Assembly: GCA_050944055.1 (NCBI GenBank)
Contig: JBMNQI010000043.1
Coordinates: forward strand, 1 to 20,684
DNA length: 20,684 nucleotides
DNA from: JBMNQI01 sp050944055
GTDB taxonomy: Bacteria > Bacillota > Clostridia > Oscillospirales > Oscillospiraceae
Direction of reading: 5' to 3'
Below, piece after piece: positions 1-6,966 of this stretch. The notes below the pieces were generated by a model, which ran no database searches, was not told the origin of the DNA, and worked only from the letters and a program-made list of their open reading frames with translations. Positions within the stretch are counted from its first letter, which is position 1. The number at the start of each line of letters is the position of its first letter. Both the position numbers and the translations under genes were made by a program.

Positions 1-518
1 GAGGCGTCGACGATGTAAGGCACGTTGAATTTTTTGCAGAGCTTTCCGGCCTCGTACACAGGCTGGATATAGCCGAATACGTTTGACACATGGTTCATTA
101 TGACAGCTTTCACGTTACCGCTCCTAAGCTCCATGTCAAGCTCGGCAAGGCACAGGTCCGGGCGATACAGAGTGCGCCCGATCACGGACGTCCTTGTTCC
201 TATCGCCCTAAGAGGCCGCGTGACGCTGTTGTGCTCGTAACCGGATATTACAACCCTGTCCCCCCTCGAGCACAGAGATTTTATTGCTATGTTGAGCCCA
301 TGAGTCGCGTTCATCGTAAGTATGACGTTTGACGGGTCCTTGACCGCAAACAGCTCCGAAGCCAGACATCGGCATTTAAAAACCTCGTCGGCCGCTTTCA
401 TGGCCGCGCCGTATCCCCCGCGCCCCACCGAAGCGTAATTGTTTATCGCCTTTTTTACCGCGCGCCCTACTGCTTTCGGCTTAACCAGCGTCGTAGCGGC
501 GCTGTCCAGATATATCAT
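1..518 (-). CDS. Cysteine desulfurase-family PLP enzyme (aminotransferase class V), 3' part outside window
   Basis: This is the N-terminal 172 residues of a fold-type I PLP enzyme. It begins MIYLDSAATT, the usual opening of class V aminotransferases and cysteine desulfurases. Further family features are NATHGLNIAI near residue 85, YEHNSVTRPL, NHVSNVFGYIQPV and IVDAS at the window edge, where the PLP-contacting Asp is expected. The PLP lysine and the catalytic cysteine loop would lie beyond the left edge, so activity cannot be confirmed. The ATG at 516-518 has a GGGGTGG-like ribosome site just upstream. The gene follows the DUF3343 gene by 89 bp on the same strand. Known members of this subgroup next to DUF3343 in clostridia are thought to move sulfur or selenium to a partner protein. 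The family call is firm; the substrate is not known. Confidence 0.88.
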   Translation of the reverse strand, partial: MIYLDSAATTLVKPKAVGRAVKKAINNYASVGRGGYGAAMKAADEVFKCRCLASELFAVKDPSNVILTMNATHGLNIAIKSLCSRGDRVVISGYEHNSVTRPLRAIGTRTSVIGRTLYRPDLCLAELDMELRSGNVKAVIMNHVSNVFGYIQPVYEAGKLCKKFNVPYIVDA

Positions 519-607
519 TATCAGCCACCCCTATTCAGTACTCGTATTCACCGCGTTTGAGAGGTTATTTTAATTTGCGCCGGTTTATTGTATAAAAGCA
601 AGCTCTT

Positions 608-859
608 TCATATCGACACCTCTTCAAAACGTCCGTCTTCTGTCGACTGGAAGATTTTTTGCGGCGGAACAGATATGCGGCGCAGGAGCTCGGCGGCGTT
701 TTGCGCGTGTTTCTGCGGAACGCGCAGGCTGTGGCTGCACCCGGCTTCCTTAACGCCTATCGGGCTTCTCACTATGCTGGCGCGGATTCCCGCCCCTTTG
801 AGAGCCTTTGCGCCCCGCTGAGCATACGTCAGAGAGCGGAACACAAAGAGATAATCCAT
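608..859 (-). CDS. DUF3343 family protein (putative Se/S carrier-like)
   Basis: This is an 83-residue protein starting MDYLFVFRSLTYAQRGAKAL, with the family's short motif around GCSHSLRV near residues 40-47. That gives the DUF3343 layout: a beta strand, a helix, then a conserved Cys before a second strand. The length is normal for the family. The ATG at 857-859 is preceded by a GGGGGA ribosome site. The family is small, with uncertain biochemistry, and is annotated as a possible selenium or sulfur carrier because it often sits by cysteine desulfurases, as it does here 89 bp upstream of one. The single Cys at about residue 40 would be the candidate thiol. Function as a carrier is inference from family and neighbour. 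A bioY gene diverges from it across 128 bp. Confidence 0.8.
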   Translation of the reverse strand: MDYLFVFRSLTYAQRGAKALKGAGIRASIVRSPIGVKEAGCSHSLRVPQKHAQNAAELLRRISVPPQKIFQSTEDGRFEEVSI

Positions 860-879
860 GCTGATTCCCCCGGCTGTAT

Positions 880-908
880 TTTTGGCACTACACCATGTTA
901 TGCCAAAA
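880..908. repeat. Inverted repeat in the DUF3343-bioY divergent intergenic region
   Basis: Perfect 8-bp arms TTTTGGCA and TGCCAAAA are separated by 13 bp. The centre is near 894, about 35 bp upstream of the DUF3343 start and about 94 bp upstream of bioY. Arms this exact in a divergent promoter region suggest a dimeric regulator site. TTGGCA (minus strand) with a weak AAAAAT 17 bp on could also be a minus-strand promoter overlapping it. I cannot name the regulator; the arms do not match the BirA half-sites I know. Confidence 0.45.
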
Positions 909-923
909 CGCTCTTACCCGTAC

Positions 924-952
924 TTGCGCGGCGACGGAGGTTATGATATTAT
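924..952 (+). promoter_or_regulatory. Candidate sigma-A promoter for bioY
   Basis: TTGCGC at 924-929 and TATTAT at 947-952 are 17 bp apart. A start near 959 would give a leader of about 29 nt before the TTG codon. The -35 box is weak, so this is only a candidate. No clear BirA operator overlaps it. Confidence 0.35.
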
Positions 953-987
953 TCCGTATAAACAACTAACCCAAAGGGGGGCTGTTT

Positions 988-1539
988 TTGAAGCATAAAA
1001 ACCGGCTGCCGCGTTTGGCCGCCTCTGCCGCGGCTATATTACTCATGTGCCTTGTCGCCCCCGTTTCCCAATACCTAAGCTTTACTCCGATGCCTCTGTC
1101 TCTGGGGACGCTGGTTGCCTACCTTGCTGCAGCTCTGGCAGGCCCCCTCTGGGGCTGCGTCTCGGTTCTCCTCTATATACTTCTCGGCCTTGCAGGGCTT
1201 CACGTTTTCCCCGCTTACCAGAGCGGGTTTCACGTATTGGCGGGGCCAATCGGAGGCTATGTTTTCGGCCTGCTGCCGCTTGTGTATATTACGGGGCTTA
1301 TAATAGACAAAAAGCAGATGGCCTTCCTGCGCTATTTTCCCGCAATGCTCGCGGGCGCCGTCTCTTATTATCTCGTCGGCGCGCTCTGGCTCGCTTCCGT
1401 AATGAAGCTCGGTTTCCGGCTCGGCTTTGAGCTCGGCGTCAGGCCGTTTCTGCTGTTTGAGCTTGTAAAAATCGCGGTCGCAGGAATCGTCGGTTACTTG
1501 CTCAGGTCTAACATCAGGCCGCTGCTTATAAGAAAATAG
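988..1539 (+). CDS. bioY: Biotin transporter BioY (ECF S component)
   Basis: This is a 183-residue, very hydrophobic protein with about six membrane spans. It carries the BioY hallmarks: a FTPMPLSLGTLVAYLAAAL stretch near residue 32 and GPIGGYVFGL near residue 87. BioY is the biotin-binding S component of an energy-coupling-factor transporter in the cytoplasmic membrane. No EcfA or EcfT gene is seen here, so it probably shares an ECF module coded elsewhere (group II type), or works alone as some BioY proteins are reported to. The start is TTG at 988-990, chosen because AAAGGGGG lies 7 nt upstream and no ATG fits. A strong terminator follows. Family call is secure; biotin as substrate follows from the family. 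Confidence 0.92.
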   Translation: MKHKNRLPRLAASAAAILLMCLVAPVSQYLSFTPMPLSLGTLVAYLAAALAGPLWGCVSVLLYILLGLAGLHVFPAYQSGFHVLAGPIGGYVFGLLPLVYITGLIIDKKQMAFLRYFPAMLAGAVSYYLVGALWLASVMKLGFRLGFELGVRPFLLFELVKIAVAGIVGYLLRSNIRPLLIRK

Positions 1540-1572
1540 TGCCGGCCGCTGTTGCCGTCCGGTCTATTAAGC

Positions 1573-1607
1573 AAAAGCGCCCGGCTCTCATGGCCGGACG
1601 CTTTTTT
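1573..1607. terminator. Bidirectional intrinsic terminator between bioY and the enoate reductase gene
   Basis: The stem pairs AAAAGCG with CGCTTTT and CCGGC with GCCGG, around a C/A mismatch, with a 7-nt loop. A T-run follows on the plus strand at 1601-1607, and the A-run at 1573-1576 supplies a shorter T-run on the minus strand. It lies between two convergent genes and can serve both. Confidence 0.85.
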
Positions 1608-1677
1608 ATAGATTCAGTTTGAAGACGCAGAGCGTCGTGCAGAAGGCCGGCGAACTGCCGCCGTCTATAGACGCCTG

Positions 1678-3615
1678 TTATATGTCCAGAGCCGCATAGC
1701 AGGCGGTTCTTGTCGCCTGGCAGACGTTAGCGGGTTTTATGCAGTCGCCGACCTCGAAGTATTCGGGTGCGAGGCTGTAAAGCGAGTCGCACAGCTGCCT
1801 CTGCGAACGCATGCCGACGGCCAGTATGACGCTCCGGGCCTCGACTTTTTGCTCTTCGCCGTCTTTAACGACCATAATTCCGTCGGGCAGTATCTGCGTA
1901 CACTTAGCGCCGACAAGCTTGGTGATCCCTCTCATATTCAGCTCGAAAGCGGGTTTGAGAATATTATTTGCATCGGAGTACAGCTTATCGGTCATCTCTA
2001 CGATTGTCACCTTTTTGCCGGCTTTATACAGGGAGATGGCCGTCTCGCAGCCGACCATGTTCCCGCCGATTATGACCACGCTCTGCCCGAGCTTTTCCCA
2101 GGACTCGTGCGCGGTTATGCAGGTGAAGACGTTGTCCCCATCGACGCCGCTGATTGCGGGCACAATCGGCATGGAGCCGCAGGCGTTTATAATAACATCC
2201 GGGTTTTCGGCCGCGACCAGCTCGGCTGTCGCCTCCGTGTTCAAACGCACGTCGACGCCGCTTTTTTCAATCTGCGCGACAAAATAATTCTTAAGCCTGT
2301 TGAGCAGATACTTTACGCTGTCCCCGTCCGTCAGCTTAAGAAGGCCGCCGAGCGCGCCGGATTTTTCAAACAGCGTTACCCTGTGCCCGCATTCGCTGGC
2401 TGTCAGCGCCGCCTGCATGCCGGCCGGCCCGCCGCCCACAACGACCACCTTCTTCGGGCGCTCCGCGCGCACAGGCTTTTTTATGCGGTGTTCCCTTCCT
2501 GCGCGCGGGTTTACGTCGCAGCCGAAAAAGTGGTTGCCGTGCATCGTCTCAAGGCAGTTATAGCAGCCGATACATGGCCTTATATCCTCTGGGCGCCCCG
2601 CGCGGGCCTTTTTCGGGAACTCCGGGTCGGCGATAAGCGCTCTTGCAACCGAGACAAAGTCGGCTGTGCCGTCTTTTATAACCTGCTCCGCCATTTCGGG
2701 GTCGGAAATGTTTCCGACTACCGCGACGGCGGTTATTATGCGCTTTTTCAGCGGAGCGGCAAGATGCAGGTTTGTTCCGCGCTTGTTCAGGTAGCTCGGG
2801 AAGGTGTGAGTCGCGGCCTCGCCACTGTTGTGGGCTATCCCCGAGGATACGTTTACGATATCAATCATACCCTCAAGCCTGCCGAGGTACGTGACGAGCT
2901 CCTCAAAGCCCTCCGGGTCCTCGTTCGGGTCTATGCCGCTTATGCGGTATTCGATAATGAAGTCTTTCCCGACTGCCTCGCGAAGAGCCGATACAAGCTC
3001 GACGCCGAAGCGGCAGCGGTTGTCGAGGCTTCCTCCGTATTCGTCGGTGCGGCGGTTGAACGCGGGGGAAAAGAACTGGTTGAGCAGCCAGCCGTGGCCG
3101 CCGTGGAGCATCACCATGTCAAACCCGGCGTTTTTAAGGCGGAGAGCGCAGTCTACGAACATTCCGATTGTCTGTTTGATTTTATCACGCGACATTTCCT
3201 TTACGATGACGCCGTCGTCCCTCTGTACGGCGGAAGGGCCGTAATACGTGCGCCCGGGCACGCCGTGTATATTCATGCCGCTGTGATTGATCTGGACGCC
3301 GACATGCGCGCCGTGCTGTTTGACGGCGCTCGCAAACTCGGCCAGGGCGGCGTCTCCCTGAGGCCGCTTATGCAGGTTGAAGTACAGGCCGAATTCCTCC
3401 ATCTCGTCCGTACCGGTCATGACCTCTGTGTGCCCCAGGATGACCGAGGCGACGCCGCCCCCAGCCTTCTCGCCGAACATCTCCACCGAGTAATCGAATA
3501 TGTAGTTTTCCGGTGAAAACGTCCATATGCCGAGAGGGGCGCCGAGAAGGCGGTTTTTAAAATACTTGCCGTTTACGATTGCGGGTTTGAACAAATTTGG
3601 GTATTTTAGCTCCAT
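1678..3615 (-). CDS. Old Yellow Enzyme/2-enoate reductase-like NADH:flavin oxidoreductase
   Basis: This 645-residue protein has the three-part layout of 2,4-dienoyl-CoA reductase, 2-enoate reductase and BaiCD/BaiH. An FMN-binding TIM barrel covers about residues 1-340, with HGGHGWLLNQFFSP near 170 and RRTDEYGGSL after it. Four cysteines for an Fe-S cluster lie near 348-366 (CIGCYNC, then C 11 residues on). An FAD domain carries GGGPAG near 390, and an NAD(P)H Rossmann insert carries GGNMVGCE near 517. Such enzymes reduce activated C=C bonds in the cytoplasm with electrons from NAD(P)H. The cysteine spacing is C-x2-C-x2-C, one residue shorter than the C-x2-C-x3-C I recall for E. coli FadH. RBS AAAGGA precedes the ATG. 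It follows the binding-protein gene by 13 bp, so the two are probably one operon. Substrate unknown: enoates, cinnamates and steroids are all possible. Confidence 0.88.
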   Translation of the reverse strand: MELKYPNLFKPAIVNGKYFKNRLLGAPLGIWTFSPENYIFDYSVEMFGEKAGGGVASVILGHTEVMTGTDEMEEFGLYFNLHKRPQGDAALAEFASAVKQHGAHVGVQINHSGMNIHGVPGRTYYGPSAVQRDDGVIVKEMSRDKIKQTIGMFVDCALRLKNAGFDMVMLHGGHGWLLNQFFSPAFNRRTDEYGGSLDNRCRFGVELVSALREAVGKDFIIEYRISGIDPNEDPEGFEELVTYLGRLEGMIDIVNVSSGIAHNSGEAATHTFPSYLNKRGTNLHLAAPLKKRIITAVAVVGNISDPEMAEQVIKDGTADFVSVARALIADPEFPKKARAGRPEDIRPCIGCYNCLETMHGNHFFGCDVNPRAGREHRIKKPVRAERPKKVVVVGGGPAGMQAALTASECGHRVTLFEKSGALGGLLKLTDGDSVKYLLNRLKNYFVAQIEKSGVDVRLNTEATAELVAAENPDVIINACGSMPIVPAISGVDGDNVFTCITAHESWEKLGQSVVIIGGNMVGCETAISLYKAGKKVTIVEMTDKLYSDANNILKPAFELNMRGITKLVGAKCTQILPDGIMVVKDGEEQKVEARSVILAVGMRSQRQLCDSLYSLAPEYFEVGDCIKPANVCQATRTACYAALDI

Positions 3616-3628
3616 TGTTATTCCTTTC

Positions 3629-4741
3629 TTACTTGTCTAACAGTCTGGTATCGTATGTATAACCGAAGTTGGTTACAGCGAATATCGGCTGGAGGAATTC
3701 GTAAGGCGCCTTTACTTCGTTGTTTAAGATTTTATTCGCCATCAAAACAACAGCGTCCCACATTGTTTCACCGTCGAGTATTGTGCCTCTGAACGCCGTC
3801 GGTTCCGTATAATCGAGAGACAGTATGTTCCTTGTGTTGTTGTCCTCGCCCGCGGCGAAGATCCCGAATTCGTCAATATTAAGCCCGGCGTTAATCTGGC
3901 TTAATAGGTAGTTATTGACGCCGATTGAAGCGCCGATATCAAAGTCGATGAATACGCGTGTGTCGGGGAAGCTGGTCATGGCCTCCTGGGCGGCCGTAAA
4001 TCCCGCGTCGGTTCCCATGCACTGTTCGTGCAGGTAGCCAAGATTCATCTGCGGGTCCTGTTCGACATAGTCCAGATATGACTGCTTTTTTACAAGGTTG
4101 GCGCTGTTTGCGGAAGTGGCCAGAACGGCTACTCTCACCTCCTGGTCCGGATAGACCTTGTCTATCCATGCACCGGCCATTTCGGACTGCTGCCACGCAG
4201 ATTCATAAACGTCGAGCCGGACAACGCAGGTGTAATCGGCCGGCTCACCGTAGAGCAGGACGGATACGCCGGCCTCTTGCGCCTTCATTATAGGGTCTTT
4301 TACTACTATCGAGTCGGTAGCGATTATGATTAAAAGAGAGTAGCCCATCTCAACGCAGTTATCTATCTGATTTATCTGCGTCATCTGGTTATCCTCGCCG
4401 AAGAAGGTGTCAACCGTATAGCCGAGCGGCGTAAGCTCGGCTGTTATGCCTTCGCTTAATGCCTGAGTAAAGAAGTTGTTGCCTACAGCCAAATACGCAA
4501 CCATGACTTCCATACCCGCTTTGAGTTTTTCCTGTATGTACTCGTTGGGCTTTGTTTTTGTAAGGTCAAGAGCGTTTTCGGCCTGTGCGGGTTCTTCCTC
4601 TGCGGGAGCTTTTGCCGCGGCCTCTTCCGCCGGCGGGGCCTGTGTCGCCTCCGCCTGCGCATTATCCTTGCCGCAGGCCGCCAGGGAACAGACGCTGAAT
4701 ACCATGAGCAGTGCGATAAGCATGGAAATGGTTTTTTTCAT
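3629..4741 (-). CDS. Sugar-type (Peripla_BP_4) substrate-binding lipoprotein, orphan
   Basis: This is a 370-residue exported lipoprotein. The signal peptide MKKTISMLIALLMVFS is followed by lipobox SLAAC with Cys23 as the lipidated residue, then an Ala/Glu/Pro-rich tether to about residue 57. The mature part resembles type I periplasmic binding proteins of the RbsB kind, with repeated alpha/beta segments: VMVAYLAVGNNFF near 75, LLIIIATDS, VAVLATSANSAN, and FGIFAAGEDNNT near 290. Family members bind sugars or other small solutes outside the membrane and deliver them to an ABC permease or a sensor. No permease or ATPase gene is nearby; instead a flavin reductase gene follows by 13 bp. GGGAGG sits 8-9 nt before the ATG, and a good promoter lies upstream. 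The ligand is unknown. The pairing suggests the ligand may be the reductase's substrate, which is inference. Confidence 0.85.
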   Translation of the reverse strand: MKKTISMLIALLMVFSVCSLAACGKDNAQAEATQAPPAEEAAAKAPAEEEPAQAENALDLTKTKPNEYIQEKLKAGMEVMVAYLAVGNNFFTQALSEGITAELTPLGYTVDTFFGEDNQMTQINQIDNCVEMGYSLLIIIATDSIVVKDPIMKAQEAGVSVLLYGEPADYTCVVRLDVYESAWQQSEMAGAWIDKVYPDQEVRVAVLATSANSANLVKKQSYLDYVEQDPQMNLGYLHEQCMGTDAGFTAAQEAMTSFPDTRVFIDFDIGASIGVNNYLLSQINAGLNIDEFGIFAAGEDNNTRNILSLDYTEPTAFRGTILDGETMWDAVVLMANKILNNEVKAPYEFLQPIFAVTNFGYTYDTRLLDK

Positions 4742-4781
4742 TAATCCTACCTCCCTGTTTTTTGCATTTTAGTGCATATAC

Positions 4782-4810
4782 ATGATAACACAGATAGAGG
4801 TTTTTGGTAA
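4782..4810 (-). promoter_or_regulatory. Sigma-A promoter for the binding protein-reductase operon
   Basis: On the minus strand TTACCA (4805-4810) and TATCAT (4782-4787) are exactly 17 bp apart. The start would be near 4775, giving a leader of about 34 nt. The 4822-4856 palindrome lies just upstream of the -35 box. Confidence 0.6.
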
Positions 4811-4821
4811 TTATATATGAG

Positions 4822-4856
4822 AAACACGGTAATAACTTTTAGTTATTACCGTGTTT
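4822..4856. promoter_or_regulatory. Perfect palindrome: candidate LysR operator and/or terminator of the LysR gene
   Basis: Arms of 16 bp (AAACACGGTAATAACT and its exact complement) flank a 3-nt loop TTT. The element starts 5 nt after the LysR stop and ends 11 bp upstream of the -35 box of the next operon, at about -47 to -81 from the predicted start. Its core TAACTTTTAGTTA is a T-N11-A motif, the LysR-family recognition pattern. As RNA it would fold into a strong hairpin, but the T-run after it on the minus strand is poor. It may do both jobs. Confidence 0.6.
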
Positions 4857-4861
4857 TCTAA

Positions 4862-5752
4862 TCAGTTTTCGGCCAGATATTTCCTGATGGAATTGTTATA
4901 TATGTGTATCATCGAGTTGTTATTATTGACTTTCCATATCGCGCTTATATAAAAAGGCATCTCGCAGCCCGGGACGTCGAATACCTTATAAGCCTCTCCC
5001 GGCGGCTGAATAATGTCTTTCTCATAAAGCCCCACGTTTCTGTCGTCAAAAAGCATCTGCATGAATTCCTCATGTATTGAAGGCAGCCTTGCCGGAATCC
5101 TCATTTTTGCCTTTTTTGCAGCTTCCCTCTGTACGTTTCCGCCGCAGTCCAGAATATGTGCCAGAAAGATCAGGTTATAGCCCTCAAGATCCTCTATGGA
5201 GGGGGATTCCAGCTTTGCCAGCCGGTGGTCCTTGTGGACGCAAAACTGCAGCCTGGTTTCCCAGATATGCTGGAAGGCTATGTTGTTGTCAAAAAGGTCG
5301 CCTGGTATCTCGAACGAGCGTATAAGCGCGATATCGAGCTTATTGCCGAAAAACTGGCTCATAAGAGCTTTATAGTCATATGTCACGGTCAGAGAGAAGA
5401 TTCCGGGATAATGCTCTCCGAAAAACTTGTGGAAATTCTGAAGTATGTTCAAATGGAATACCGCATAGCCCACGCTGATTTTTGGATCGCGCTCCCCGGC
5501 CTTAATAACGGCGTCCTCAAGCTCCGCGACCGCGCGGAAGACTTTGTCCGCGCCCTCCAGCAAAACGCGTCCCGCCTCAGTCAGCGTTACGCTGTGCGTG
5601 TCCCTCTCCAGAAGGCGGACGCCCAGCTCCTCTTCAAGCGACGATATCTGTTTGCTCAGGGCCGGCTGCGAAAAATTCAGGTACTCTGCCGCCCGCGCAA
5701 AGCTGCGTTTTTCCGCAACAACTGTGAAGGAATAGAGCTTGTGAAGATTCAT
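4862..5752 (-). CDS. LysR-type transcriptional regulator
   Basis: This is a 296-residue protein of normal LysR length. The N-terminal winged helix-turn-helix runs over residues 1-60 and includes SFARAAEYLNFSQPALSKQI and the following LERDTHSVTLTEAG. A linker helix and an effector-binding domain follow (about 90-296), with the usual FFGNKLDIALIR segment near 135. It would bind DNA as a tetramer and respond to a small effector. The ATG at 5750-5752 has AGGAAAAT upstream. It lies 13 bp downstream of ispF on the same strand, so it may be transcribed with that core operon. The palindrome right after its stop, ahead of the binding protein-reductase operon, makes that operon the likely target. The effector is unknown. 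Confidence 0.9.
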   Translation of the reverse strand: MNLHKLYSFTVVAEKRSFARAAEYLNFSQPALSKQISSLEEELGVRLLERDTHSVTLTEAGRVLLEGADKVFRAVAELEDAVIKAGERDPKISVGYAVFHLNILQNFHKFFGEHYPGIFSLTVTYDYKALMSQFFGNKLDIALIRSFEIPGDLFDNNIAFQHIWETRLQFCVHKDHRLAKLESPSIEDLEGYNLIFLAHILDCGGNVQREAAKKAKMRIPARLPSIHEEFMQMLFDDRNVGLYEKDIIQPPGEAYKVFDVPGCEMPFYISAIWKVNNNNSMIHIYNNSIRKYLAEN

Positions 5753-5765
5753 ATTTTCCTCTGCA

Positions 5766-6242
5766 TCAGGGCGTTTTTTCTATCAGAGCCACCGCCTGGG
5801 CCGCCACGCCCTCTCCTTTTCCCGTGAAGCCCAGGCCCTCCTCGGTCGTCGCCTTTACGCTTACATTTTCAACAGATATTCCGGCGGCGCGCGCGATATT
5901 TTCGCGCATACGGCTTATATACGGAACCAGCTTTGGTTTTTGCGCAATTACCGTCGAGTCTATATTGAGGATTTTATAACCCGCGCCGCTGAGAAGCTCC
6001 GCTGTTTTTTTTAACAGAATGAGGCTCGATATGTCCTTATACCGCATGTCCGCGTCGTCAAAATGGCTTCCTATATCGCCCAGGGCCGCGGCGCCCAGAA
6101 GCGCGTCAATAATGGCGTGTATAAGCGCATCGGCGTCCGAATGGCCGGCAAGCCCCGCATCGTATGGTATTGTTACGCCGCCGAGCACCAGAGCCCGCCC
6201 CGGCGCGAGCCTGTGAACGTCATATCCCTGGCCTATCCGCAT
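5766..6242 (-). CDS. ispF: 2-C-methyl-D-erythritol 2,4-cyclodiphosphate synthase IspF
   Basis: This 158-residue protein is a full-length IspF. It cyclises CDP-methylerythritol 2-phosphate to MEcPP, releasing CMP, in the MEP isoprenoid pathway. Metal ligands Asp8, His10 (GYDVHR) and His42 (GHSDADALIH) are all present. Also visible are the DIGSHFDD segment, the IDSTVIAQKPKL strand and the C-terminal VKATTEEGLGFTGKGEG. Its ATG overlaps the last codons of ispD by 10 bp, so translation is probably coupled. Family members form trimers in the cytoplasm. No residue looks odd. Confidence 0.97.
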   Translation of the reverse strand: MRIGQGYDVHRLAPGRALVLGGVTIPYDAGLAGHSDADALIHAIIDALLGAAALGDIGSHFDDADMRYKDISSLILLKKTAELLSGAGYKILNIDSTVIAQKPKLVPYISRMRENIARAAGISVENVSVKATTEEGLGFTGKGEGVAAQAVALIEKTP

Positions 6243-6955
6243 TCCCCGCGCCTCCTGAGTACGGCCTCCGCCAGCCTGAGGTCTATAGGAGTGGTTATTT
6301 TGAAATTCTCCGCCGAGCCCGGCGCCACGCTCACCCTCATGCCGAGGGCCTGCACGGCCGAGCTGTCGTCCGGCATATCCTCGCCGTTTTCAACCGCCCT
6401 GTATGTAGCGACCCTGATAAGCTCCGCCTGGAAAACCTGAGGCGTCTGTATCCTGTATATGCCTTCGCGGCTGAGTGAGCCTGAGATTACTCCGTTCTCC
6501 ACGGTTTTTATGGTATCCAAAACCGGTATGGCGGGCACCGCCGAATTAGTGCGCCGCGCCATCTGGACAACGCCGGAAACAAGCTCCGCCGTTACGAGCG
6601 GGCGCGCGCCGTCGTGAATGGCGATAAGCTCCGCGTTTTTATCCGCCGCGCAGATGCCCTGCCAGGCTGAGCGCATACGCGTCTCGCCGCCCGCTATGAC
6701 GCTTTTGCATTTTTTTATGCCATAGGACGCGCAGTATCCGGCCATTTCGGCTATTCGGTCCTTCCGGGTAACAAGAATGATCTCAGTAATGTCGGGGCAT
6801 TTATCGAGAGCCTCAAGGCCCCAAATGAACGCGGGGCGTCCGCAAAGCACAGCCGTAAGCTTATCGTCGCCCTCCATACGAACAGAACTGCCCGCGGCGA
6901 GAACCACCGCGGAGCAGAAATATTTCCGACGTTTTAACTTAGAAAAAAATGGCAT
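6233..6955 (-). CDS. ispD: 2-C-methyl-D-erythritol 4-phosphate cytidylyltransferase IspD
   Basis: This is a 240-residue nucleotidyltransferase that makes CDP-methylerythritol from MEP and CTP, the step two before IspF. Visible motifs are the nucleotide loop VLAAGSSVRM (residues 18-27, with catalytic Arg) followed by the DDK lysine, GGETRMRS near 89, HDGARPL near 114, LDTIK, and IQTPQVF near 170. An N-terminal stretch rich in Lys and Arg (MPFFSKLKRRKYF) precedes the usual start by about ten residues. The ribosome site is weak, so the true start may be slightly different. It begins 11 nt after carD and overlaps ispF by 10 bp. Confidence 0.95.
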   Translation of the reverse strand: MPFFSKLKRRKYFCSAVVLAAGSSVRMEGDDKLTAVLCGRPAFIWGLEALDKCPDITEIILVTRKDRIAEMAGYCASYGIKKCKSVIAGGETRMRSAWQGICAADKNAELIAIHDGARPLVTAELVSGVVQMARRTNSAVPAIPVLDTIKTVENGVISGSLSREGIYRIQTPQVFQAELIRVATYRAVENGEDMPDDSSAVQALGMRVSVAPGSAENFKITTPIDLRLAEAVLRRRGECG

Positions 6956-6966
6956 CTACCGTCACC

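Noticed and set aside
880..908. A sigma-54 promoter reading of TGGCAC near the inverted repeat
   Set aside because: The -12 element TTGC at the right spacing is missing on both strands, and the symmetry fits a dimer site better.
1662..1673. Twelve-base palindrome CGTCTATAGACG after the enoate reductase stop
   Set aside because: It is short, has no loop for an RNA hairpin of use, and sits next to a better terminator. No sign of an operator role.
1849..3516. A 555-codon open frame on the plus strand opposite the enoate reductase gene
   Set aside because: It is the antisense of a clear, full-length flavoenzyme with all motifs. Its product is unlike any family I know, and long antisense frames are common in GC-rich coding DNA.
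1678..3615. Naming the reductase BaiCD or BaiH
   Set aside because: Domain layout and length fit, but so do 2-enoate and dienoyl-CoA reductases, and no other bai genes are present.
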